Source of the DNA: Desulfobacteraceae bacterium
GTDB lineage: Bacteria > Desulfobacterota > DSM-4660 > Desulfatiglandales > Desulfatiglandaceae
DNA length: 6,601 bases
Assembly: GCA_011042035.1 (NCBI GenBank)
Contig: DQZA01000176.1
Span: forward strand, 1 to 6,601
Direction of reading: 5' to 3'
The first letter of the stretch is position 1. Each line of letters starts with the position of its first letter. Shown here in pieces: positions 1 to 6,566 of this stretch. The position numbers were made by a program, and so were the translations under genes. The notes beneath the pieces are model-generated. The model ran no database searches and was not told the DNA's origin. It saw nothing but the letters and a program-made list of their open reading frames with translations.

Positions 1-687
1 CGCGTCCATGCTGTTGGCAGAGACTGCCTTGAAACCCAGTTCCTTGGCCACTAGATCCCTATCCAAAGCAAAGGTGGTTCCTGCAAGGGCAGCAGACCCC
101 AGAGGGAGGACATTTATCCTGGCAAGACCCTGCTCAAAACGCTCCCGATCTCTCTTTAACATCTCATAATAGGCCATAAGGTGATGAGCTAGAAGAACAG
201 GCTGGGCCCTCTGCATATGTGTGTAGCCCGGTATAATGACATCCAAGTTGTTTTCTGCTTGCGAAACGAGGGCATGTTTGGCCTCGCGAATGAGGGAGAT
301 AATTCTTTGACATGCATTTCGCACATAAAGACGCATATCCAGTGCCACCTGATCATTGCGGCTCCTTCCGGTGTGCAGCTTCTCGCCCAGTTCCCCTACC
401 TTATTGACGAGTGCCCTTTCGACCAAGGTGTGAATATCCTCGTATGAGGCTTCGTCAGGATAGGGTCCCTTGTCCAGTTCCTCCCTTATCTCTCTTAGCG
501 CCTTTATGATGCATTGGCACTCCTCTTCTGTAAGCACTCCGGCCTTTGCCAGTGCCTTGCAGTGGGCAATACTTCCCTGGATATCCTCTTTATAGAGGTT
601 TCGATCAAACCCAATGGATGCGTTAAAACGATCCACCAGCTCGTCGATACTCTCCTTGAATCTTCCTCCCCAGGTTTTCTCAGCCAT
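1..687 (-). CDS. argH: Argininosuccinate lyase, N-terminal half (truncated by window edge)
   Basis: This is the last enzyme of arginine synthesis, a cytosolic tetramer that splits argininosuccinate into arginine and fumarate. Reading the minus strand from the ATG at 687 gives 229 uninterrupted codons to the window edge, about half of the usual length of roughly 460 residues. The N-terminus MAEKTWGGRF is typical of the family. HTGRSRNDQ lies at residues 105-113 and GYTHMQRAQP at 154-163, with the conserved active-site region histidine at 157; LPLGSAALAGT follows from 194. The last visible residues, SANSMDA, match the stretch that precedes the family's VSDRD motif. The catalytic serine loop (GSSxMPxKxN) would lie outside the window. 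The start is 12 nt after the argG stop, with a modest AAAGG element about 8 nt upstream. It is almost certainly co-transcribed with argG. Nothing in the visible half suggests damage. Confidence 0.97.
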   Translation of the reverse strand, partial: MAEKTWGGRFKESIDELVDRFNASIGFDRNLYKEDIQGSIAHCKALAKAGVLTEEECQCIIKALREIREELDKGPYPDEASYEDIHTLVERALVNKVGELGEKLHTGRSRNDQVALDMRLYVRNACQRIISLIREAKHALVSQAENNLDVIIPGYTHMQRAQPVLLAHHLMAYYEMLKRDRERFEQGLARINVLPLGSAALAGTTFALDRDLVAKELGFKAVSANSMDA

Positions 688-699
688 TGTCCAAGCCTT

Positions 700-1917
700 T
701 TACCCGCCTTTTCTCTGAAGGTCTAAGAGCCTTGCTATTTTCAACCTCAATCCACTAAGCCTTATGAAGCCCTCCGCATCCTTCTGATTGTAAACCTCAT
801 CACCCTCAAATGTTGCAAAGTTAGGATCATACAGCGACACGTCAGACTTTCTGCCAACTACCATGCAGTTGCCCTTGTATAGCTTAAGCCTTACAACACC
901 GCTCACGTTTTTTTGGCTTTCGTCTATCAATGCCTGCATCATTTCTCTCTCAGGGGAAAACCAGTACCCGTAATATATCATTTCTGCATAACGAGGAATG
1001 AGGCTATCGCGGATATGCATCACCTCTCTGTCCATGGTTATGGATTCCATGGCAAGGTGTGCTGTTCTGAGAATTGTGCCTCCTGGTGTCTCATACACAC
1101 CCCTTGACTTCATACCCACATACCGGTTCTCCACAAGGTCCACACGGCCGATTCCATTCTCTCCCCCAAGCTTATTCATATGGGCAAGCAATTGTGCAGG
1201 ACTCATACGCTGCCCATCCACAGCCACGGGGTTACCCCTTTCAAACTCTATCTCAACATAGGTGGGCTTATCAGGGGCCTTTTCAGGAGAAACACTCAGG
1301 ACAAACATGTCCTCTGGGGGCTCCATCCATGTATCTTCCAATATTCCGGCCTCAAAACTTATGTGTAAAAGATTCCTGTCACTTGAATAGGGCTTTTCCT
1401 TAGTCACAGGGACAGGTATTCCATGCTTCTTTGCATAGGCTATAAGATCCTCCCTTCCCCGAAAATCCCATATTTTCCAGGGAGCAATGATCTTTAAGCT
1501 TGGATCAAGGGCCATATAGGTCAGCTCAAATCGTACCTGGTCGTTTCCCTTGCCCGTTGCCCCGTGGCTCACGGCGTCAGCCCCCACCTTTTTTGCTGCC
1601 CCCACCTGGCCTTGAGCGATAATGGGTCTTGCAAGGCTTGTCCCCAATAGGTAAGCGGATTCATAAATGGCGTTGGCGCGTAATGCAGGCCAAACAAAGT
1701 CCCTAACAAACTCCTCTTTGAGGTCCTCGATAATGACATCCTCAGCGCCAGTGCTAAGGGCCTTCTCCCTTATCCCTTCTAGCTCTTCTTCCTGGCCCAC
1801 ATCCGCAGCATAGGCCACAACCGGACATTGGTAGGTCTCCTTCAACCAGTGCAATATCACCGAGGTATCCAGTCCACCTGAATAGGCAAGTACTATCTTA
1901 TTAATCTCTTGTGACAA
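700..1917 (-). CDS. argG: Argininosuccinate synthase
   Basis: This enzyme joins citrulline and aspartate using ATP (released as AMP and pyrophosphate) to make argininosuccinate, the step between ArgF and ArgH. The 405-residue product has the length of the common roughly 400-residue bacterial form, shorter than the E. coli type of about 447. The N-type ATP pyrophosphatase loop AYSGGLDTS is at residues 11-19. YLLGTSLARP is at 89-98, the HGATGKGNDQVRFE substrate-binding segment at 118-131, and GRVDLVENRYVGMKSRG around 257-273. The start codon is TTG at 1917-1915. It is chosen because a full AGGAGG sits 7 nt upstream, the frame is closed by a TAG at 1941-1939 with no ATG in between, and the PP-loop begins only ten codons later. 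It lies 33 nt after argF and 12 nt before argH. Confidence 0.98.
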   Translation of the reverse strand: MSQEINKIVLAYSGGLDTSVILHWLKETYQCPVVAYAADVGQEEELEGIREKALSTGAEDVIIEDLKEEFVRDFVWPALRANAIYESAYLLGTSLARPIIAQGQVGAAKKVGADAVSHGATGKGNDQVRFELTYMALDPSLKIIAPWKIWDFRGREDLIAYAKKHGIPVPVTKEKPYSSDRNLLHISFEAGILEDTWMEPPEDMFVLSVSPEKAPDKPTYVEIEFERGNPVAVDGQRMSPAQLLAHMNKLGGENGIGRVDLVENRYVGMKSRGVYETPGGTILRTAHLAMESITMDREVMHIRDSLIPRYAEMIYYGYWFSPEREMMQALIDESQKNVSGVVRLKLYKGNCMVVGRKSDVSLYDPNFATFEGDEVYNQKDAEGFIRLSGLRLKIARLLDLQRKGG

Positions 1918-1924
1918 TGTCTTT

Positions 1925-1930
1925 CCTCCT
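1925..1930 (-). promoter_or_regulatory. Strong ribosome binding site of argG
   Basis: On the minus strand this reads AGGAGG, a full match to the anti-Shine-Dalgarno core, 7 nt before TTG. It decides the argG start, since no ATG or GTG is available in frame upstream before a stop codon. The strong site may compensate for the weak initiation codon; that is an inference. Confidence 0.85.
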
Positions 1931-1950
1931 TGAAATGCCTATACACCGTT

Positions 1951-2844
1951 TCACCCCAACAACCACTCAAGGATTGCCTGATGCATGTGCATCTTGTTCT
2001 CTGATTGATCAAAAACAACGGAGTTGGGCCCTTCGAGCACGTCCTCTGCGATCTCCTCCCCCCTGTGGGCAGGCAGGCAGTGCATAATGATTACGTCGTT
2101 CTTGCAGTGCGATAGCAGTTGGGCGTTCACCTGGTAGCCCTGGAAGGCCCTAACCCTCGCATCGTGCTCTTCTTCCTGCCCCATACTCGCCCACACATCC
2201 GTGTTTATCACGTGTGCATCTCTTACGGCCTCAACGGGATCCTCCACCACTTTTACGTTGTCGCCAACCCCTTCCATGATTTGGGCCTTTGGTTGAAAGC
2301 CCGGGGGACAGGCCAGTGTCAAATCAAAGCCCAGTATTCCTGCCGCATTGATCCAGGAATTTGCCACGTTATTACCATCGCCAACCCAGGCGATCTTTAA
2401 GCCGACAATTTTTTCCTTCTTCTCTTGGACCGTCATCAGGTCGCTGAGGATCTGGCAGGGGTGGTATAAGTCTGTGAGGGCATTTATTACGGGTATATCA
2501 GCCCACTTAGCCATTTCCTCCACAGTCTCCTGTGCATAGGTCCTAACAGCCAGCACATCTAGATACCTAGACAGCACCCTCGCAGTATCGCTAATAGGTT
2601 CATTTCTAGACATCTGAGTATCAGCACGCCCCAGATAGATGGTGCTCCCCCCTAGTCTTGTCATGCCTGCCTCAAAGGAAACGCGCGTCCTCGTGGAAGG
2701 CTTATCAAATATAAGGCCAAGGGTCTTTCCTTTCATTGGGAATTCACCCTTGCCATGGCCACCCTTGATCTCCAATGCCCTCTTGATGAGGAAATTTATT
2801 TCCTCTGCGTTTAGATCCCTTATACTCAAAATATCCCTTTTCAT
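1951..2844 (-). CDS. argF: Ornithine carbamoyltransferase
   Basis: This enzyme transfers the carbamoyl group of carbamoyl phosphate to ornithine, giving citrulline and phosphate in the cytosol. The product has 297 residues, close to the usual 300-310. The carbamoyl-phosphate loop STRTR is at residues 50-54, the HPCQILSDL segment at 128-136, DVWASMGQE at 216-224, and the ornithine-side HCLPAHRGEE at 255-264. The SMG loop after DVW is the ornithine type, which argues against aspartate carbamoyltransferase and against the acetylornithine-specific relative. The ATG at 2844 is preceded by AAGGTG with a short 4-nt spacer. The gene lies 70 nt after argD and 33 nt before argG in the same orientation. 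In this context an anabolic role is likely; no arcA or arcC genes for the catabolic arginine deiminase route are visible. Confidence 0.98.
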   Translation of the reverse strand: MKRDILSIRDLNAEEINFLIKRALEIKGGHGKGEFPMKGKTLGLIFDKPSTRTRVSFEAGMTRLGGSTIYLGRADTQMSRNEPISDTARVLSRYLDVLAVRTYAQETVEEMAKWADIPVINALTDLYHPCQILSDLMTVQEKKEKIVGLKIAWVGDGNNVANSWINAAGILGFDLTLACPPGFQPKAQIMEGVGDNVKVVEDPVEAVRDAHVINTDVWASMGQEEEHDARVRAFQGYQVNAQLLSHCKNDVIIMHCLPAHRGEEIAEDVLEGPNSVVFDQSENKMHMHQAILEWLLG

Positions 2845-2914
2845 AATTCACCTTATGCTTTGCCCGAGATTGCTTGACCCCTGCACCCAAGGGAACATCT
2901 CTTCCCAAGCTTGA

Positions 2915-4114
2915 CTAACCCATCCCAGCAAATATATCGTCCAGGCAATCTACCATCTGGTCAATCTCATCCTGCTCCACTATCAGGGGTGGCAGAAATC
3001 GAAGTATCTTGTCCTGTGTGCAATTTATAAGAAAACCCTTTTCAAGGCAGGAATTCACCACAGGGCCTCCTTCCACCTCAAGCTCCAGCCCCACGATTAG
3101 CCCGAGACCCCTTACCTCCTTAACAAAGTCATACTTATCAACAAGCCCTTCAAGTTTTTCTTTAAAATAGACACCCATCTGGGCACAATGATCCAGTACC
3201 CCATCTTCAAGTATGCTTCTGAATACGGCAGTGGCCACTGCCGTCACCAGGGGCGTGCCCCCGAAGGTACTGGCATGGGACCCAGGGCCAAAGCTCTCGC
3301 TCAGTTTCTCTGTCGCAAGCATGGCTCCTATGGGAAGGCCATTTCCAAGGGCCTTCGCAAGCGTCATTACGTCAGGCCTTACCGAATAATGTTCGTGAGC
3401 AAATAGCCTCCCAGTCCTGCCCATCCCTGCCTGTACTTCGTCGAAAATAAGGAGGATCCCTTTTTCGTCGCAAAGCTTCCTTACTTCGCCAAGATAAGCG
3501 TCCTCTGGAACTACCACCCCCCCTTCGCCCTGTATTGGTTCCAGCATAACAGCGCACACGCTTTCATCCACTGCGCGGTCAATGGCATCAATATCGTTAA
3601 ATGGGACGAATTTAAACCCAGAAAGAAGTGGATCAAAACCCTTCCTCACCTTTGCCTGGCCCGTGGCAGAAAGTGTCGCCATGGTCCTGCCGTGAAACGA
3701 ATTCTCCATGCATATTATGACATACTTTCCCTCTCCCATGTTGTCCCGGGCATATTTTCGCGCAAGCTTGATGGCTGCCTCATTGGCCTCCGCGCCGCTG
3801 TTTGCAAAAAAGACTCGGTCAGCAAAAGAATTTTCCACCAAAAGCCGCGCCAAATCTATCTGGGGCTTTGTATAGAATAGATTGGAGACATGCACCAGCA
3901 TTCGGGACTGTTCTTCAAGGGCCTTTGTAACAATAGGAGAGCTGTGCCCCAAGGCGCACACCGCAATGCCACCAACAAAATCAAGGTAAGACTTTCCTTC
4001 TTCATCCCACACCATGCAGCCCTCGCCCCTTACGAGGGTTATGGGGAACCTGCTGTAAGTCTTGAACATATAACGATCTGCCTGCTCTTTGGTAGAAATA
4101 GTATCCTCTTCCAT
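2915..4114 (-). CDS. argD: Acetylornithine aminotransferase (class III, PLP-dependent)
   Basis: This enzyme converts N-acetylglutamate semialdehyde and glutamate to N-acetylornithine and 2-oxoglutarate. The 399-residue product has the length of the ArgD family. SGAEAN at residues 106-111 binds the PLP phosphate. SFHGRT at 139-144 supplies the residues that stack on the cofactor ring and bind the substrate carboxylate. FDEVQ at 224-228 holds the aspartate (225) that pairs with the pyridine nitrogen. LAKALGNGLPIGA has the Schiff-base lysine at 254, and LRFLPPL near 371-377 holds a conserved arginine. The ATG at 4114 has GGAAGG 8 nt upstream. Such enzymes often also act on N-succinyl-diaminopimelate in lysine synthesis. 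The arg context makes ArgD the best name, but dual use cannot be excluded. It follows argB after an unusually wide, repeat-bearing gap of 109 nt. Confidence 0.96.
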   Translation of the reverse strand: MEEDTISTKEQADRYMFKTYSRFPITLVRGEGCMVWDEEGKSYLDFVGGIAVCALGHSSPIVTKALEEQSRMLVHVSNLFYTKPQIDLARLLVENSFADRVFFANSGAEANEAAIKLARKYARDNMGEGKYVIICMENSFHGRTMATLSATGQAKVRKGFDPLLSGFKFVPFNDIDAIDRAVDESVCAVMLEPIQGEGGVVVPEDAYLGEVRKLCDEKGILLIFDEVQAGMGRTGRLFAHEHYSVRPDVMTLAKALGNGLPIGAMLATEKLSESFGPGSHASTFGGTPLVTAVATAVFRSILEDGVLDHCAQMGVYFKEKLEGLVDKYDFVKEVRGLGLIVGLELEVEGGPVVNSCLEKGFLINCTQDKILRFLPPLIVEQDEIDQMVDCLDDIFAGMG

Positions 4115-4122
4115 GACTTTGT

Positions 4123-4128
4123 CCTTCC
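4123..4128 (-). promoter_or_regulatory. Ribosome binding site of argD
   Basis: The minus strand reads GGAAGG 8 nt before the ATG at 4114. It supports this start and gives argD its own initiation site, as expected given the 109-nt distance from argB, which is too far for translational coupling. Confidence 0.7.
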
Positions 4129-4185
4129 AATTTACAAGAGTTCTTTATTCAAATTTCGTCATTCGATATTCTTCGGTTTCGTTTC

Positions 4186-4206
4186 CGCCTCACGCCTTGC
4201 GCCTTA
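4186..4206. repeat. Three tandem degenerate heptamers (CGCCTYR)
   Basis: The plus strand reads CGCCTCA, CGCCTTG, CGCCTTA in direct succession without a spacer; on the minus strand this is YRAGGCG three times. The five bases CGCCT are invariant and the last two vary only between pyrimidines and between purines respectively. This looks like a short heptanucleotide tandem repeat rather than coding sequence. Its period and AGGC core recall the repeat upstream of hslU at 6543-6601. Confidence 0.7.
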
Positions 4207-4223
4207 GGACCTACGGGCTATTT

Positions 4224-5105
4224 TTAGAGCACAATCTCCGTTCCAACCCCTCCTTTGGTGAATATCTCCAGCAGTATGGCATGCTCCATACGACCATCAA
4301 TAATATGGGCCTTTTTCACACCACTGCGAATCGCTTCAAGGCAACAGGTGACCTTGGGTATCATCCCCCCTTTGATGGTACCGTCTGCAATAAGCTTCTG
4401 GGCCTCTTCCATGGTAAGGGTGGAAATGAGATGCCCCTCAGTATCAAGCACTCCCTCGGTGTCAGTTAACAGGACCAGCTTCCTGGCCTCCAGGGATGAT
4501 GCAATGTGTCCTGCCACGAGATCGGCGTTGATATTGTAAGTTTCTCCCTCTGCCCCCCCTCCCACAGGAGCTATTACAGGAATAAATTCTTTCTCAACCA
4601 AGGTGGAAAGAACTTCGGTATCTACGGACACTATCTCCCCCACCATACCCATATCAATAATTTCCGGGGGCTGGTCTGCAGCCTTCTTCCTAACATATTT
4701 CATTTTCTTGGCCGTGATCAGCTTACCGTCCTTTCCCGAGAGGCCCACAGCCCTTCCACCGTTTCGATTTATGAGATTAACAATCTCCTTGTTCACGCTC
4801 CCCACCAGAACCATTTCCACCACGCTCATGGTCTGCCTGTCTGTCACTCTCATTCCATCCACAAACTCTGACTTGATGGAAAGCCTGCTCAGGAACTCAC
4901 CTATCTGCGGGCCACCACCGTGCACCACTATTGGGTTCAGCCCCACGTATTTCATCAAGATGATGTCCAGGGCGAAATTCTGCTTCAGTTTCTCGTCAAC
5001 CATGGCATGGCCACCGTATTTCACCACAACGGTAGCCCCGTTGAACCGCTGGATGTACGGTAACGCCTCAATTAATATTTTGGCCCGGTCTGTGTCACTG
5101 CTCAT
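4224..5105 (-). CDS. argB: N-acetylglutamate kinase, arginine-sensitive type
   Basis: This enzyme phosphorylates N-acetylglutamate with ATP, the second step of the acetylated arginine pathway. The product has 293 residues. The amino-acid kinase fold shows VVVKYGGHAM at 26-35 (lysine 29 at the phosphoryl site), VHGGGPQIG at 61-69 for substrate binding, NINADLVAG at 191-199 with the conserved aspartate 195, TDTEGVL at 214-220, and GGMIPKV at 246-252 with lysine 251. About 25 residues precede the first strand. The C-terminal segment from KAHIIDGR to GGVGTEI (265-291) matches the signature described for hexameric, arginine-inhibited kinases such as those of Thermotoga and Pseudomonas. Feedback inhibition is inferred from that. 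The ATG overlaps the hslU TGA as ATGA, suggesting translational coupling; only a weak AGG lies 9 nt upstream. Confidence 0.98.
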   Translation of the reverse strand: MSSDTDRAKILIEALPYIQRFNGATVVVKYGGHAMVDEKLKQNFALDIILMKYVGLNPIVVHGGGPQIGEFLSRLSIKSEFVDGMRVTDRQTMSVVEMVLVGSVNKEIVNLINRNGGRAVGLSGKDGKLITAKKMKYVRKKAADQPPEIIDMGMVGEIVSVDTEVLSTLVEKEFIPVIAPVGGGAEGETYNINADLVAGHIASSLEARKLVLLTDTEGVLDTEGHLISTLTMEEAQKLIADGTIKGGMIPKVTCCLEAIRSGVKKAHIIDGRMEHAILLEIFTKGGVGTEIVL

Positions 5106-6505
5106 AGGATGTACCTGCTCAAGTTTTCATCTTCAAGGATGTCACTCAGTTTTTGCCTTACATACTCTCTGGTGATGACCACCTCCTTGGAGGCCATATC
5201 AGGTGCCTCAAAGGAAATCTCGTCCAAAAGCTTTTCCATGACCGTTTGAAGACGCCTTGCGCCTATGTTCTCCATCCGATCATTTACCATGCTCGCTATA
5301 TGTGCGATCTCCCTGATGGCATCTTCCTCAAACTCCAGGTTTATTCCCTCTGTTGCTAGCAGTGCCTCGTACTGTGTAATCAGGGCATTTTTGGGCTCCG
5401 TTAGTATCCTTACAAAATCATCCATGGTTAAGGAATCCAGTTCCACCCTTATGGGAAATCTCCCCTGAAGCTCAGGTAACAGGTCCGAGGGTTTGCTAAC
5501 ATTAAAGGCTCCAGCTGCAATGAAAAGGATATGATCGGTCTTGACCATTCCGTACTTAGTAAGAACAGTAGAGCCTTCTACGATGGGAAGCAGGTCCCTC
5601 TGAACACCTTCCCTAGACACATCTGGCCCGTAGCCCGATTCAGCCCCTGCAATCTTGTCAAGCTCGTCAAGGAATATGATCCCGTTTTGCTCTGTCATGC
5701 GTATGGCCTTTTCCACCACCTTGTCCATGTCAATTAGTTTTTGTGACTCTTCCTGGGACAAGATCTCTATGGCCTCAGGGATCTTCACCCGCCTCTTCTT
5801 CTTTGAAGGGAAGATATTCCCGAACACCTCCTTTATGTTGAACTCCATCTCTTCCAGCCCGGCAGCCGAAAAGATCTCAACCATAGGCATATTCCGATTG
5901 GTCACCTCTAGTTCAACATATCGCTCATCAAGTTTTCCTTCCCTGAGCATCCGCCTCAGCTTATCCCTAGTTGACGAAGGTTCAGCCCTGTCAGAGCGGA
6001 CCACCTCCAACACCTTATCCTTGTCCCCTTCTTCTAGCTCACGTTGCTCTTCCTTTTTCCTGGGCAGCAGAATGTCAAGCAGCCTTTCCTCGGCAAGTTC
6101 TCTTGCCCGAGTTTTGACCTTTTCCTGTTCTTCCTTCTTGGCCATGCTCACTGCAAGCTCTGTAAGGTCCCTAACCATGGATTCCACGTCCCTGCCCACA
6201 TAACCCACTTCGGTAAACTTGGTGGCCTCAACCTTAATAAATGGGGAATTGGCCAGCCGAGCAAGGCGTCTCGCAATTTCTGTTTTTCCAACTCCCGTTG
6301 GACCGATCATTATGATGTTCTTGGGGGCAATTTCATCCCGCAAGTCGGGTGGAACCTGCTGCCTGCGCCACCTGTTTCTCAGAGCAATGGCCACAGACCT
6401 TTTGGCTTCATCCTGGCCGATTATGTATTTGTCCAACTCCGAGACTATCTCCCTCGGGGTGAGGACCTTCATGAATTCATCTTCTGTGACCTCATTTTTT
6501 TTCAT
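5102..6505 (-). CDS. hslU: ATP-dependent protease ATPase subunit HslU (ClpY)
   Basis: This AAA+ unfoldase forms a hexamer that feeds proteins to the HslV peptidase in the cytosol. From the ATG at 6505 it has 467 residues, near the usual 440-465. TPREIVSELDKYIIGQD starts at residue 16. Walker A GPTGVGKT is at 68-75, the pore loop GYVGRD at 101-106, then a charged, helix-rich I-domain to about 240. Walker B IIFLDELD is at 276-283, the arginine finger lies in ELQGRF (R349), and the sensor-2 GARR is at 415-418. The C-terminus NLSRYIL is the intact tail that inserts into HslV. The start at 6505 is preferred because GAGG lies 6 nt upstream; the ATG at 6517 (471 residues) has no visible site. hslV usually precedes hslU; it is not seen here and would have to lie beyond the right edge. 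The stop overlaps argB by 4 nt. Confidence 0.97.
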   Translation of the reverse strand: MKKNEVTEDEFMKVLTPREIVSELDKYIIGQDEAKRSVAIALRNRWRRQQVPPDLRDEIAPKNIIMIGPTGVGKTEIARRLARLANSPFIKVEATKFTEVGYVGRDVESMVRDLTELAVSMAKKEEQEKVKTRARELAEERLLDILLPRKKEEQRELEEGDKDKVLEVVRSDRAEPSSTRDKLRRMLREGKLDERYVELEVTNRNMPMVEIFSAAGLEEMEFNIKEVFGNIFPSKKKRRVKIPEAIEILSQEESQKLIDMDKVVEKAIRMTEQNGIIFLDELDKIAGAESGYGPDVSREGVQRDLLPIVEGSTVLTKYGMVKTDHILFIAAGAFNVSKPSDLLPELQGRFPIRVELDSLTMDDFVRILTEPKNALITQYEALLATEGINLEFEEDAIREIAHIASMVNDRMENIGARRLQTVMEKLLDEISFEAPDMASKEVVITREYVRQKLSDILEDENLSRYIL

Positions 6506-6511
6506 ATTTCG

Positions 6512-6515
6512 CCTC
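6512..6515 (-). promoter_or_regulatory. Likely ribosome binding site choosing the hslU start at 6505
   Basis: The minus strand reads GAGG with a 6-nt spacer before the ATG at 6505. The alternative ATG at 6517 overlaps this element and has only AGCGAACA upstream, without purine-rich complementarity. The match is short, so the choice is moderate. Confidence 0.5.
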
Positions 6516-6536
6516 ATTGTTCGCTTAGGCTATTTG

Positions 6537-6566
6537 GGTTATTAGGCTGAAGGCTGAAGGTTATTA
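6537..6566. repeat. 8-bp direct repeat GGTTATTA flanking the left heptamer arm
   Basis: GGTTATTA occurs at 6537-6544 and again at 6559-6566, bracketing the left arm of the inverted repeat. The two copies are 22 bp apart start to start. The repeat could be a trace of duplication or insertion of the heptamer arm, or chance in an AT-rich stretch. Confidence 0.4.

Larger units (their letters stand above)
4115..4223. other. argB-argD intergenic gap carrying repeat-like sequence
   Basis: This is the widest gap between genes in the window and has no credible small gene. On the plus strand it holds four TTCG motifs between 4155 and 4181, followed directly by three tandem heptamers (4186-4206). On the minus strand the argD ribosome binding site GGAAGG lies at 4128-4123. 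A short TAGGACCTA palindrome is at 4205-4213, just next to the argB end, but it has no room for a loop. I see no terminator with a run of U residues, so read-through from argB into argD is plausible. Confidence 0.6.

Noticed and set aside
1951..2844. argF as aspartate carbamoyltransferase or acetylornithine carbamoyltransferase
   Set aside because: The DVWASMG loop and HCLPAHRGEE motif are of the ornithine type, and the neighbours are arginine genes with no pyrimidine genes.
2891..2906. Small hairpin GGGAA-CATCTC-TTCCC in the argD-argF gap as a possible terminator or attenuator
   Set aside because: The stem is only 5 bp and there is no U-run after it on the minus strand; it is too weak to call.
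3372..3557. Arg/Gly-rich 61-codon open frame on the minus strand inside argD
   Set aside because: It is an alternative frame within intact argD, with low-complexity composition and no support of its own.
4603..5175. Open frame of 190 codons on the plus strand opposite argB
   Set aside because: It lies antisense to a fully recognised argB and the end of hslU, has no recognisable domain, and has the composition expected of a complementary-strand shadow.
5655..6203. Serine-rich open frame of 182 codons on the plus strand opposite hslU
   Set aside because: The serine richness arises as the complement of the Glu/Lys/Arg-rich HslU I-domain; no ribosome binding site or family similarity is visible.
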